A stretch of 64,000 bases of DNA from Apiotrichum sp. Y4204 (lineage: Eukaryota; Basidiomycota; Tremellomycetes; Trichosporonales; Trichosporonaceae). The notes under the pieces were generated by a model. The model saw only the letters and a program-made list of their open reading frames with translations. It had not been told where the DNA came from and did no database searches. Positions 48,317-59,640 of this stretch are shown piece by piece; position 1 is the stretch's first letter, and each line of letters begins with the position of its first letter. The stretch lies in contig JAMYHL010000004.1 of the NCBI GenBank assembly GCA_025531455.1, positions 372,001 to 436,000 of the forward strand, written 5' to 3'. The position numbers and the translations under genes are program-made.

Positions 48317-49561
48317 GTGATTAACGAGAGCTGTTCAACGCCGATTCGCGCGTGTCGAACTTAATAAAAGTTGAGGCTAAGATTGCTGGACGCGCGTAAG
48401 TGTGCGCGTTCCAGAAAGAGAAGGGCGGAGGTCTGGGAAGGGGCAGAAAGGTGTTGGGTCGAGGATGAGTGTGTAGACGAGTAGACTGTGTCTTCAGAAA
48501 AGAGCAACGCCCCTAGAGGGGCGTACAACGTGCCAGGCGAGAAGGTACAGTTAACGACCGACAAGGGGAAGCAAGCCGCGTATAGGTGGGCTTGAGTAAC
48601 AGTGCAAATGCGGCAACGTGACGATGCGATGTTTTGGACGGGGTGGATGGACGATGGAGCGATATTGAATGAATGTTATTGTTGTCAATGCTGTTTGAGG
48701 TATTGGTGTTGCCGTGTGGGTTGTGGGGGTGATCGTGGCGGGTATCGATTGGTGGTAGTTGTCGTTGATGGTGTTGTTGCTGTTGTGTAGTTGTGGTGAT
48801 TAATAATAATGACGGGTGGTGAGGACGTCAATGATGATGGTGAGGGAGCGATTAGTGGTGGTGGGTGGGTGAAGAGCGCACGATGTGGTTCAGCGTTCAG
48901 CATTCAGCATTCGGCCATGTAACAGCGAGCGACACCCCGCACGCTGCTTGACTGTGAAGACGCACTCGGTTCGAGGCGACTAGGTGGACGGTCCCGCTGT
49001 TATTAGGGCCCCGCGCGACTCGGCCATGGGCCAGGGCTGAGGATGTACAAACGCCGAATGTGGCGTCCAAGAACATGAGGTCACGTGACTTTTCTGTGGC
49101 TGCCATGCAAGAGCAGCTCGATGTCCGCACGTCCGCATGTGCACCCCGAGGCAGTGCAGTACAGACCTCTCGCGATCTTCCGCGATCTCTCGACGATGAG
49201 ACTGACCTCACTGTCCTGACCTTGAAACCTCTCTCAAGCTTCCTCACCCCCTCTTCCCCCAACGCACATGATCATCGAGTTCATCAACATTGTGTGTGGT
49301 ATGGAGCGCTCTACAAGGGCCGAGCTATAAAACAACCAGAAGAAGAGGACGAGGGAATGGTGGTGCACGTCTATGAGACACTGCATGATACAGCCTGGAA
49401 TGGGGATTGGGCGAAAAAGGTATCGTGATGGGGGCATGGTACGGTCAGGTCAGGTAACGCGGCCTGCCGTGGAGGGCAGTAGCTTGCGAGACACCTGTGG
49501 TATTGAGAGGAGAATCGAGAATCGCGGAGACGGTTTCTGTCACAGAGCAGAAAACATCCTT
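48317..49561. other. Spacer upstream of CNOT9 and downstream of the eIF4E gene
   Basis: No gene is seen in this 1.2-kb stretch. It has T/G-rich simple sequence at 48660-48870 (many GTT/GGT triplets) and a TATAAAA at 49324-49330 on the + strand with no associated gene. It must include the CNOT9 promoter. Confidence 0.45.
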
Positions 49562-51236
49562 TTAAAGTGCATCAGCGGTGGTGCTGGCGAGTCGACGGGC
49601 TGCGCCAAGTGGACCTGAGAACGCGCTGGCACCGGCAGAGCCAGTACGACGCATAGGGGCAGAGCCGGCGGCAAGAGGGGACGGCCCATGGGTTGAAGTG
49701 TGAGTTGAGGAGGAGCCGCCGAACGAACCGCCTGGCGATGAGGGGCTGCGACGAAGACGATTGTCGCCGTTCTGCGCTATGTTGGCCAGCGAGATGGAGC
49801 GCGAAACCGGCGCCGACAGCGTCAGCTTCGTCAGGCCTGGCGGAATCTTGGCCGAAGCGGAGTGAGGCTGCAACCGTCAGCGTTGCTGTGGATAGTGTGA
49901 CATGTCAAATTGCCGAAAGCGGTTGTCTTGAATGCTCACCGTGAACTCCAGAGAGATATTGTCAGTCTCGCGAGAGTCTAGGCCAAGCGTGTCGAGCAGC
50001 CGCTGGGCAAGATTGTTGAGATACTCGACGTCATCGGCGACGCTCGTCCAGACTTGAATGCGGTCGAGCTTGGGGCGGGCTGACGCGACAATGCCGCACA
50101 CTTTGTTATCATGGTCAAGAGTCTCGCCCACGAGTGCCATTACGAGGTTGGCCCAACACATGTCGAAAAGCGACAAACCGCGGCAGAACATGACCCACTT
50201 GCCTCCCTTGTGGTTGGCAGGGTCCTCCCACATCTGCGCGTCAGCTTGGAAGAATACGGATACCAAGCTAGCTAACTCACAGGACGAATGTTATCCTTGA
50301 AGAGGTGGTAGTTGGCCCCCTTGGCAAGCGTGGAGGGAAGGCGAATATTGTTCATGTGCCTAGCAAAGCCTTCCACGGTGTTGAACGTGCCAACTTTGAG
50401 AAGGTTTGCCTCCCATGACGAGAGATGCGTGTCCGTCTTCACCGTGTCCGCCGCAGGCTTGTACGTTTTGGAGTCGTAATGGAGCGTCCTGATGTCAGCG
50501 ATCGTTCGACTCCGTGAGATGCTCACCAGTTGTGTCCCAGGGGATGCTCGCCGTTCGCGTTCGTGTAACGCTCCTGCAGGCCCGGGGTGCTCTTGCGAAC
50601 CACGACCTCAGCGGCTGTGATGCTATCGCCAGCGCCGTCCCCAAGCGCAGGAAGGCCGTGACCAAGGCTTGCGCGGGCTCCAAGAGGTTCCGCACCGTCC
50701 CGTGTGATCTTGAGCTCTTCTGGTTCATTGCTGACGGGACTGGCCTCGGTGGGTGTTGCGTCCTTCGTGTCCTTCTTCTGGCTCTCCTTAACCTCGGGCC
50801 TTGGCTCGGATTCAACCTTGGCGAAGGAAGGATTGAGGTTGGCACGCGTCATGGCGCTAGCAGGAAGCTTGAGGCGGCCTGATGGGGAGACGCTGCGGGG
50901 AAGCGACATCGCAGGAAGTGGGAGGTTTGCGGTCGTCGTGGTGACGTCGGTGAGGGGGTCTGCCGCAGAGGTTGATACCATCGTTGTGGATGTGGAGGCT
51001 GGTGTCGTGGTGCTAGCTGTCGATGAGGCAGTTGTGCCAGTTGTATTGGTCTTTGCGGCGGTCGCGGTTGTCACTGTCGCGGTGGACGTCGTGCCAGCGG
51101 AGGTAGTGTTGGTGACAGTGGAAGAAGGGTTGGTGTTTGTTGCGAGACGTTCAGAGATCTGTTTGAGGGAAGGCAGGCGACCGAGGCGCGGGCGGCTGTT
51201 TGCCTTGTGTGTGTCGACCTTGAGATTCACGGACAT
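49562..51236 (-). CDS. Atypical eIF4E-family cap-binding protein with long N-terminal extension
   Basis: Member of the mRNA cap-binding eIF4E family. Exons 51236-50527, 50488-50281, 50233-49940 and 49867-49562 give 505 aa, against ~215 for canonical eIF4E. Residues 1-~230 are disordered, first Thr/Ser-rich then Pro/Glu/Lys-rich. The core starts HPLGHNW and includes SSWEANLLKVGTFNTVE, YHLFKDNIRP, MWEDPANHKGGKW, and VCGIVASARPKLDRIQVW. The cap-pocket residues are kept: W262 (human W56), W308-E309 (W102-E103), R359/R364 and W368 (W166). Human W46 is His240, and human W73, the eIF4G/4E-BP contact, aligns with Ala in VEGFARHMNN. A ~100-residue Ser/Ala-rich tail follows. It probably binds cap but may not bind eIF4G in the usual way, suggesting a specialised or repressive eIF4E; that is inference. 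Confidence 0.88.
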
Positions 51237-53827
51237 GGCAGCGCCACCCCGATTCGACTTTGTCGAGCTGCTGCTGGAGCTGCTGGAGCTGCTACTGTGT
51301 CTTGTGTCAGAAAGCTACCTGATGATTCCTATTGTTTGGTCTGTGCTCTTTGCTGGCACTGGCAGTCACGTTTGACTGGTATTGCGAGCATGCGAGCATC
51401 AATGGACCGCCGAGCAGGCCGAGCAGCAAACAGAAAGAGGTCTCCCTACGCTGGGAGAGAACGAGTCACCGGGTGGCAAGTAACGAGGACAAGCGGACCG
51501 GCCCGCCACACCCAAAAGGATCGCTCCAGGAAGCCAAAGCACGGCCCGAGCACGCCTCGAGGCGCGAGATGCGCGTCCCTCTGTCCTATCACACGCCGTC
51601 CCGAGCTGGATGGGGTGCTCACGGATATAGAGTGACGGCACACAGATTGACAAGATGCAGTCCGACTTCCGAAGCCCTGTCATGTGCACATCGCCGTTAT
51701 ATCGCTTCACGCTCCCACGCGCAACCGGTGATGGAAGATCATGGAAGAGTGACTGCTGGTCGGTGTGTGTGTCGAGCATCATGCTCAGCACGGACCGATC
51801 ACGACGCGCACGACGCCCGGGCCGCTAACTTTATGGATGCCGGCGCATGCCGGCAACCCCAGCGTTTTGCTTCCTCCACTCTCGTGTCCCATGCAAGAAT
51901 TGGTATCCGTATCGCTATCCGAGACACTCACGCTGCGTTGGGCTTCACGCTGTCTGCACTCATCGTTGGCTTTAGATTGTTGGTCTGGTCTGGGTGAGCA
52001 GTTGTGCTTTGAGTGGGAGGCGTGCGCAGGGGTGGGAGTGAGGTGAGTGGGGGCGCCGCTCGAAGGAGACAATGGCTGCGGCCCATGGAGTGAGTGGCGG
52101 GGATGGGGGAGGTGACGGGCAAGAGGATAGTGGTGGCCATGACGAACGGTTGGATTGGTGGGGCGAAACGTACGTACCTTTGACAGCTTGGCAGTGTTCA
52201 TATAGATGACAAGAGACCTTGGCAGGCAACCGACACTTGACGAAAGAAAATGACGAGAGAGTGATCGTACTCAAAGACTGCAAGAGGGGTGGGAACAACA
52301 GGAGAATGGGCTCTCTACACTGTGATTTTCGGACTCAGTCTGCCTCTGATCTCTGCCACTGCGTTCAAGGATGCCGCAAGGTCTATTGTGTGTGCTGTGC
52401 CGGCTGGCGCGGGCTCGCCCTACTGTGCTACTGCTGTATCAGGCATGGGGGTGTATGGCGTGTTTCGCATGTGCATGTGGGATGTGTATCCACTTTGCGG
52501 CAACATTACTCATTTGGCGCTGCCATGATGCCCCTGTAGAGGAGCGGTAGCACTGTGTTGCAGTGTGGAGAGCAGTGTACACTGTGCACTGTGCTGTGTG
52601 AGTTTGCAGTGCAGCTCTTGTGTCCGCGATGCCAAGCCCTGTTCACAACTTGCACAACACTGCTACAGCCAAAGTGCATAGCGGACCATCGAGCATTCCA
52701 TTTGATCAAGACTGCGTTTCGCCCACCCCCCCCCCCCCCCCCCCGCCCCGTTTCGGAACACCGTCTCCTCCCCATTGCTAGATCGCTTGATCGCTTGATC
52801 ACTAGATCGTTAGAGAGTACGTCGTCCGATCTAGAGCGGAAATTAGGGGCATTTGTGTGTACAGCACGTACGTGCCATCTTAAAGAGCCTTAAACCGGCC
52901 GTGGTAGGTGTCCCAGTGATGTCAGGGTGGTTGTCGCCGAGCTGCTGTAGCGCCCTTCAAGCCAACATGAACCTGCCCGTGAGCATCTGGACAGGGGTCA
53001 GCAACCCCCTCTGTGGTCTTTTCCACCCGTCTCAGTGAACCCGTCGCGCCAACTGCGCCACCAGTCCTCGATCTGCTGTGTGCCACGCGCTCGCCCTTCC
53101 TCGATCGGTCCCCTCAACCTTCTTTCCAAATCGTTCAAGTGTGCGTTCTTCTGTGGGTGAAAAGAGCTCGTAGTGAGCGCAAGGAGACGCAACGGCAGGT
53201 CGCGGCTCGCACACATGCGCACACAGGATCCCGACAGCGCTGCCGCATGCTGTGCTGTGCGGATCAGCCGTTGGGTGCACTTGGCGCGTGCAGGTGATGG
53301 TGACGACAGGTTATTCTGGCGGAAGGACTACCTAGATCCGAGACTTTGACGGCCCGCTGGAATGAGCACTGACCGCTGGAAATAGAGTTTGCCCGTGCCC
53401 CGCTTTTGAGCTTATGGCTTCGCGGCTACGGTGCGTTGGAATCGCGTGTGTCGATCGCCCATGTCTGCATGTCCTTTACGTAGCGGCGTGGTCTCCTGGG
53501 CTCCTGGATCCTGGATCGAGGTACCAGGTGATGAAGCAGAGATCCAACCCCGTTGACATTGCCCCGCTCATATCCACATTTGGACAACTTGTCGGAGCAG
53601 ACCTGATTCACGGAGGCTTTAACCCCCTCATGAACAAGACAAGACCCGTACAACGCATTGCTACTGCCATACCTCCGAGTTCTCCAAGCTCTGTACATTT
53701 CCCGTCAACAACGGCGGGGGTATACGAGGCGCAGGGTCTCAAGTTTGGGTGTCCGACAGCTGCCAACGCGACTTCGGAGCATTCATTCACATCCATACAG
53801 CACGTTTGTGATTATGAAACCGTACTG
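51237..53827. other. 2.6-kb spacer upstream of the eIF4E gene
   Basis: No gene is supported. It includes the eIF4E promoter side (51.2-52.3 kb), a C19 run at 52726-52744, and short GATCGCTT/ATCACTAGATC repeats at ~52780-52812. The right part lies 3' of the secreted-protein gene. Confidence 0.45.
52726..52744. repeat. Homopolymer of 19 C
   Basis: Nineteen consecutive C, extended by CCCA upstream and GCCCCG downstream. It is prone to length error in sequencing and could form an i-motif/G-quadruplex pair. Confidence 0.85.
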
Positions 53828-55540
53828 TCACTTGCGCTGCACAAACACAAACTCCTGATCGGCGCGCGAACGCCCGTCGGGCGCCGTCCAGAAGCGGCCA
53901 GGGGTAGTCTCGGCCCTGCGCGCGCCGCCACTCGAGAGCGCGAGCACAAGCCCGCTGTACCGGTTCACAAGGCGGAATGTCCCCTTGCGCGAGTTGTTGG
54001 CCGCCCGCGAGGGGATGATCCACCAGTGCTGCGCCGTGCGCTCCTGCTCCGTCTCCGCAGCGACGTGGGGGACGGTACCCCACGCGCGGCCGCGGGGACG
54101 CGCTTCGACGCCAAGCAGCCGTCCGCGACTGTCCGAGATAGTGTACGCGCCGTCAGCGGTTGACGTGAAGCGCCATTCCTCCCCGGCTTCGTTGGAGGTC
54201 GCGCGGCCGCGCCGCGTGGCGAGATACTGCCCACTCTTTGTACCGATGAAGAACGACTTGACAGTGTCGACCTCGGTGGCGGGCGGGCCCTCAATCGCGA
54301 GATTCACATACTCGCCATCCCGGCCGCCAGAGCACCCATAGGAGCAGTACGAGCGGAAGTCCCTGCCAACAATCGCCTGGCTCGTACGCGTCCCCGCGTC
54401 GATGAGCCAGCGGTAGTTGCTGGCTGTGCGGTAGTCGCCCGTGTCGCCGAGCAGCGTCCACTGCTGCGTGCTCAGGTCGTGCGTGCCGTAAAACTCCTGG
54501 GGCGCGTCCCCGCTCCGGTCGAGGTTGTTCGGCTGCCCGATCCACATACCCAGGTACGCGTTGTAGCTCACGTCCATCCAGAACAGCGGCGTCGTCCGCG
54601 GCGCCGTCCCCTTCTCCGCCTGCTCCGCCGCCTTGCCCGGCGTCGACGGCTTGTACTCCTTCTCCGGGGGCACGTATCCCGTCTTCTCCCAGCTGGTGGG
54701 CACGATACTGCTCTCCCGTCCGCCGAGCCCCGGCTCCTCCCATTTCCCATCATACCATTTCTTCCATGACCCCGCGGCCATCTTGTCTTTCATCGGCGCG
54801 CGCGCCGCATGCGTGTAGAACAGCACCCACGTCCCGTTCTTGTCCACGACCCGCGACCCGTACCACACGTAGAAATACCCGCTGGACAGGTCCGCGAGGA
54901 GGCGCTGGTCCCCCGCGCCCCAATAGTATGTGTCCTGGGAGAACACGCCCGCGTCTCCGCGCACGGTGGGGTACGGGCTCGTGAGGATGTGTTCGGTAAT
55001 GTTCCATGTCGCGCCGCGGTCGTGGGAGACGGCGAGATCGATCGCGTCAAAGTGCAGTCGGTCGCCGTACGGACTCGGCGTAAACTCGTTGTGCACAAGG
55101 CCGTGCCACGCGCCGCTGTCGGGATCGACCCACAGCCCCATGAGGTCGCAGTAGTTTGCCTGGTTGTAGCGGTTCGGATCCAGGGTGGGCGGGAAGCTGG
55201 CCTCGCGGCCCGTCGGCGAGCGGTAGTTGCACCGCCATGTCGTGTTGGCGTTCGAATCGCGCGGCTCGTTGGGATCCGCCGCGTGCGTGACAGGGTGCAG
55301 CTTGGCAGTGTCAATGTCGTCTCCAGAGTAAAACTCCCACACGCGCGACGCATCGATTTCGTACTCGGCCTCGCTCTGCTGGAACCAGTACGTCCCGTCC
55401 GTGTCGATGAAGGAGAAGGCGGGCGTGTCGATCGGCGTCGTCCACTCCCCGAGGTCGCCGACCGTGATCGCGTACTTGGGGGAGGAGAGCACCACCTGCT
55501 CCGCGGCCGCGGTGGCGAAGAGGTAGAGGATCAGTAGCAT
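53828..55540 (-). CDS. Secreted protein with five-bladed-propeller-like N-terminal part and ricin-B-like C-terminal domain
   Basis: Intronless frame of 570 aa beginning with a short hydrophobic signal peptide (MLLILYLFATAAA), so probably secreted and acting on extracellular carbohydrate. Residues ~20-400 have motifs such as TPAFSFIDTDGTYWFQQSEA, TTWRCNYRSPTG, YCDLMGLWVDPDSG, WHGLVHNEFTPSPYGD, HFDAIDLAVSHDRGATWNI, YFYVWYGSRVVD and SYNAYLGMWIGQP. These resemble secreted glycosyl-hydrolase-like proteins of actinobacteria that I recall with this same architecture. Residues ~425-570 look like a ricin-type beta-trefoil (repeated G-x-x-L and Q-x-W-type segments), a carbohydrate-binding fold. The lack of introns beside multi-intron neighbours, GC-rich codons and the bacterial resemblance suggest horizontal transfer. 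A TTATAAG TATA-like box lies ~40 nt upstream. The exact enzyme activity is not assigned. Confidence 0.85.
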   Translation of the reverse strand: MLLILYLFATAAAEQVVLSSPKYAITVGDLGEWTTPIDTPAFSFIDTDGTYWFQQSEAEYEIDASRVWEFYSGDDIDTAKLHPVTHAADPNEPRDSNANTTWRCNYRSPTGREASFPPTLDPNRYNQANYCDLMGLWVDPDSGAWHGLVHNEFTPSPYGDRLHFDAIDLAVSHDRGATWNITEHILTSPYPTVRGDAGVFSQDTYYWGAGDQRLLADLSSGYFYVWYGSRVVDKNGTWVLFYTHAARAPMKDKMAAGSWKKWYDGKWEEPGLGGRESSIVPTSWEKTGYVPPEKEYKPSTPGKAAEQAEKGTAPRTTPLFWMDVSYNAYLGMWIGQPNNLDRSGDAPQEFYGTHDLSTQQWTLLGDTGDYRTASNYRWLIDAGTRTSQAIVGRDFRSYCSYGCSGGRDGEYVNLAIEGPPATEVDTVKSFFIGTKSGQYLATRRGRATSNEAGEEWRFTSTADGAYTISDSRGRLLGVEARPRGRAWGTVPHVAAETEQERTAQHWWIIPSRAANNSRKGTFRLVNRYSGLVLALSSGGARRAETTPGRFWTAPDGRSRADQEFVFVQRK

Positions 55541-55576
55541 TGTGAGTGCTAGCGGGGCCCAACTACTGTCCCTCGA

Positions 55577-55584
55577 CTTATAAG
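55577..55584 (-). promoter_or_regulatory. TATA-like element of the secreted-protein gene
   Basis: CTTATAAG, reading TATA-like on both strands, lies ~37-44 nt upstream of the ATG at 55540. It would imply a very short leader. Confidence 0.4.
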
Positions 55585-56199
55585 CTTGTCAGCCATGGGA
55601 GTTGGTGACTAGGGCTTCTCAGAAATGGAAATGACAAGTTGACAAAAGCGCACTGTTCGGCAGAGTCGCCGTCTGGACCTTGACTATTTGTTATCTCGGA
55701 GCTGATGTTGGTGCTCCACATGATATCGCTTTCGTGAGATCGCGATCACGGGGTCTGGGTTGCCGCGCACGATGCAGCCCGGCGTCGTCCATGGGAACGC
55801 GTGATGACGACATCTGGTGCTAAAAGGGAATACATACACGAGGTTCACATGTCTCTACATCCCCAGTTATGGCTGATCTCAAGAACAGTCCGGCCCGTGC
55901 CACGCCATAATTATCAACGTCGGTGTACGCCGAGTTACGCGAAGAATGTCGAGACCATAGCGCACACATGGTCGAGGTGGTTGGTAAGCGTTGGGGTTAG
56001 GGCGAACGTGGTGGTCGATACGAGGCTATATGAAGGGTGCCGATAGTGAGCCGAGCTCGAGATGAAGCGTGGGATCCTTGCGGTAGCGTAGAAGGATGCT
56101 CAGGGATCGCTGAATCGAGTCCACAGAGGTGGACTATGGCGTTTTTGAAATGTGACAACGACGACAACAAGCTGGTCGCTCAGAAGTACAATCTGCTCG
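55585..56199. other. Spacer, no gene seen
   Basis: This ~600-bp stretch lies upstream of the secreted-protein gene and downstream of the small Cys-rich gene. Only short chance frames are present. Confidence 0.45.
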
Positions 56200-56673
56200 C
56201 TAGCGGAGGTGTATAGCGTCGACCTCGCGAGCCGTCGAACTGATAAACGTCGCCAATCGCGGACAGTGATGAGCGCCGCCGCAGCTCTCCTCATTCGCGG
56301 CACTAATGGGTGCTGGTGTTGATTTTCCCGCGGCAGAATCGCTGTTCAGGCTTCCCGAAGCGGACGCGCGGACGGACCCCATGGCGAGGGAGAGGATCAG
56401 GAGGAGGCACAACAGCGTGTTGCTCGGCGACGGTCTTGCTCCCGACGACGCGGCCCACGGATGCAGCTCCTTGCACTCGGCGACGAAGCCTTCCTCTGCG
56501 AGGCAAGAGCGGAAGATGCTGCGCTTGGGGACGAGACAGCTGCTCTCAAAGTCCAGAGAGCCCTGCACGGCGGGGTATCGCCCACAACAGCGGTCGATGA
56601 GGGAGATGTTCGAGCCGGTCGGGCCGCCGTAGAATGTGCAGTTGTATTCTGCCGGATCGACGAGTGGGTTCAT
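56200..56673 (-). CDS. Small Cys-rich protein with one C-terminal membrane segment, hypothetical
   Basis: A 157-aa frame beginning MNPLVDPAEYNCTFYGG. The N-terminal ~70 residues hold evenly spaced cysteines, including a CC pair (C12, C29-C30, C46, C57, C67), with two potential N-glycosylation sites (N-C-T, N-I-S). A hydrophobic stretch LLCLLLILSLAMG (~88-100) could span a membrane. Small proteins with a C-x-C-C-x-C pattern and one anchor are common in tremellomycetes, but I do not recognise this one. The frame continues upstream to an ATG at 56763, adding 30 residues that look like leader sequence. The last 35 residues are unremarkable, and an unseen 3' intron is possible. The real gene call rests mainly on the Cys pattern. 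Confidence 0.5.
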   Translation of the reverse strand: MNPLVDPAEYNCTFYGGPTGSNISLIDRCCGRYPAVQGSLDFESSCLVPKRSIFRSCLAEEGFVAECKELHPWAASSGARPSPSNTLLCLLLILSLAMGSVRASASGSLNSDSAAGKSTPAPISAANEESCGGAHHCPRLATFISSTAREVDAIHLR

Positions 56674-58090
56674 TGCAGCTGCGAGGTGGAGAGGAGAACA
56701 CGAGAGAGACGAGGGAGAGTGAGTGAAACGGTCACAGTGACAAGTATACATGTACGTCGTCAACGACTAGTTCATAAGTGACCAGCTGCACCTTGATACC
56801 CATATAACCATCGCCTGCCGTCGGTATCCGTCGGCCGCCTAGTTCCCTCGCACCCTCGCGGTGCGGCTTCGTCTCCAGGACATTGTCAGCTGGATATAAA
56901 CTTGTGCTCCAACAGTGAAACACACCTTGTCCTGTGGATAAGCCTCGCGAGTGAACCAGTGCCGAGAACGGCCAGTGGGATGGAGCTAGCTTGGAGAACC
57001 GCCCTGGGCGTAGGCGTAGGGCCATATGGCCATATGGCCATATGCCTGCGTCGCCTCGTTATGGACCTGTTCCTGTCTCAGCGAAGCAGCGAAGCTGGGA
57101 ACCAGCCGGGTTGGTTCTTGTCCGGCTTGTGCTGTGACTGGCCGACCGGCGCCGACCTGAACGCTATAGATTGAACCCAATGCCGCTACTCCAGGATGGC
57201 AGGATACAGGAACCACCAACATAATATTGGGACCTGGTGGCCTCTCGTGGCCTGGTGGCCGCCTGGTGGGCGGTGGTAAGACATCACTCACATCACACCG
57301 CGTTGTCTGGGACCTGGGGCAGAGTTTAGTGTCCCAAAGTGTCCTGATGCACTCGACATGTGTGTCCCTGAGTGCATATGGCTATATGGCGTGCATTCCG
57401 CAGGCTACAGGTACGCAAGTCTGCAGCGCCGACACTATTAACACTAGAGTTTCCTTCTGGAGCCTAGCGCGGCCTGGCCGGCACAGGGGCAAACTTTGAG
57501 TGTGGGAGGGTGTGAACACTGGGCGATGGGTGACTGTCACAACGCTCCGGAGGTGAACGACCACACTGCCGCCGGTCAAATTTCAGCTGCGGAGCATCAC
57601 CATGCACCAGGGCATGCAAGGCATGTACTGGAGCGGTCCTCATCGGCACCGAGGACCGTACCAATCTTGGAAGGCGATACGAGATATCAGGACACGAGAT
57701 TGGTATCGGATGACGTTTTGTTTGACGTTTCAGCGCTCACCTGGTGGGTGGAGTGCGTTTCAAGAAACCAGCAGGCGAAAAGGCAGGGTGATGAATACAC
57801 TCGATCCCCATCGTCCCGGAGGTCCAGAAAAATGAGGTCCTCGCTCGGAAAGTGGGGATACTTTATACGTTTGAGGATGAGGAAGACGAGCCCCTAGCAG
57901 GCCGGATCGCAGGGCATATCCGTCATTCACGATGGTTACGGAACTGTCTGATCATCCCTGGACGATGTTCAATCCACAGTGCGTCGTGGTCTGTTTCTGA
58001 ATCGGAGTGGCTCGACCTCAAATGGTTCAAAAGTTCATTCATTGCCCGGCTACCCGACTACGTGCGTATCCTCTCATTACCTGTACTGTA
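56674..58090. other. 1.4-kb spacer, no gene seen
   Basis: No conserved frame. It holds a 3 x 8-bp GGCCATAT repeat at 57020-57043. The upstream region of the small Cys-rich gene and the 3' side of the dehydrogenase gene lie here. Confidence 0.45.
57020..57043. repeat. Tandem repeat, 3 x GGCCATAT
   Basis: Three exact 8-bp copies, each including a CATATG-type palindrome. Confidence 0.8.
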
Positions 58091-59355
58091 CTAAGGCCGG
58101 AGGCCATACTTCTTGCGCGCGTTCGGCTCGACATAGAGGTATCCAAGCGGGGTGTAGCTCATGAGCGTGGCAGCCTTGTACATCCATGGCAGGAAGAAAG
58201 TGGGCTTGGGGGGCACTTTGAGCGCACCGACCCAGCTGAAGGGCGGATACGGGATGAGCGGCGCCGGAGCCGGGGGGAGGGCGAGGTGCGTGAGGATTGT
58301 GTCGACAACCTTGCTGCTTTGCAGGAGGAGCGACTCGCCCCAGCCAGACTTTATGCCCTTGTGGACTTCGCAGTTGCCGCCAGTCTGCGACGTGGCTGTC
58401 TTTGTGCGGAACTCGTTGTCAATCGTGCCCGGCAACAGGGAGAAGAAGCGCACGCCCATTCCCTCGCACTCGACGCGCGCCGACTCCATCGCCATGAACG
58501 CTGCGGACTTGGTCGCAGAGTAGATGCAGCGCGAGGGCGCGGCAATCGTCGCTGCCACAGACGAGAGGTGGTGCACGGCAGGCGACTTGGATGTGGATGC
58601 AAGGAGCGGAAGCTGGAGTCAGTGAATCTGCCTCTACTCCAATACTCACGAAGCACGCGAGCGCGAGCACAGTTCCCACGAAATTGATCTCAGCACACGC
58701 CCGAGCCTCAACAGCGACGGCGTCGAGCCCTGCAGCGGTGGGAAGAGCTGTTGGTGCAGTCGGGACGGCGCCATCAATCGCCTGGGGGACGAGACGCGCC
58801 TTCTTCCCCTCTCCTTCGGGCACGAGGTCGACTCCCGCAATCTGCAGCAGCGTCCGCGTAGACGGCACGCCCGCAAGGACGTGCAGCGTGTCGAGCCCGC
58901 CCCACGCTGCCGTCAGCTTCGCTTCTCCCAAGTCATACATTCAAGGACGGCGTCGCGCACGCGAATCAAGTCCTCAGCCTTGGTGACGTCCGCGGGGACC
59001 ATGAGGATGCGGTCCTGCGCAAGCCCCTGGGAAACACAGTCATCACGTACGGCTTGGAGCGCGCCCGCCCGGCGCGCGACGAGACATCTGAAAAAGATCA
59101 GTACGTATTCCTTCCCCTTTCCTACACTTTCGCGCCGCGGGCGGCGTACGCGAGCGCGAGGTCCTTCCCGATACCGCTCGACGCGCCGAGGAGCAGCACG
59201 CGTTCCTCTGCTGGTGGGAGGAGGGATTCGCGAGACGGGGGGCGGCGCGCGCGCAGAAGTCGCAGGAGGAGGGGGAGGGCGAGGGCAATGTACAGCGCCC
59301 TCCGATCGGCGGAGAGCGAGGAGAGCGAGGAGAGCGAGGGGAGTGTGAGTGCCAT
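58091..59355 (-). CDS. Membrane-anchored short-chain dehydrogenase/reductase
   Basis: NAD(P)-dependent oxidoreductase of the classical SDR family. Exons 59355-59126, 59087-58939, 58906-58650 and 58612-58091 give 385 aa. Residues ~20-36 are hydrophobic and followed by RLLRARR, an N-terminal anchor as in 11-beta-HSD1 and 3-ketosphinganine reductase. The cofactor motif GASSGIG is at 57-63, with Arg residues just after the second strand (VARRAG), favouring NADPH. The catalytic triad is S230, Y243 and K247 (HLSS...CIYSATK), at the standard spacing of 13 and 4. An Ala/Thr-rich insert (~150-185) interrupts the middle of the domain. The substrate is not predictable; lipid or steroid-like ketones are plausible given the anchor. 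It lies 285 bp downstream of the IF3 gene on the same strand. Confidence 0.9.
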
Positions 59356-59640
59356 GAGGAGAGGATAGATAGAGAGAAGAAAAGTGGAAGAGTTGTCAAC
59401 TGGAAGTCCCCTTCGGTAATCATGGGCAACCGGCCGACATTGGGCAGGTGACGACATGGCGAGATGAAGAAGCCCCCAGGACCATCCGCCGCCCCTTCGG
59501 CCGTCACCTTTGTGGTCTGCCCTTCGTGGTGACTCCCCACCACTGGTCCCTCTAGTGGCTGATTCTGTTATTGAAATGCATGAAAAGTGATGCTACGTTG
59601 TTGTATCCTATACCTTCTAGCCCGAGAATGACGAATGACA

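Noticed and set aside
47922..48320. Poly-Cys frame on the + strand opposite CNOT9
   Set aside because: It is the complement of the CAG/CAA glutamine tract, not a gene.
54809..55537. 242-aa frame antisense to the secreted-protein gene
   Set aside because: Val/Arg-rich shadow produced by GC-rich codons.
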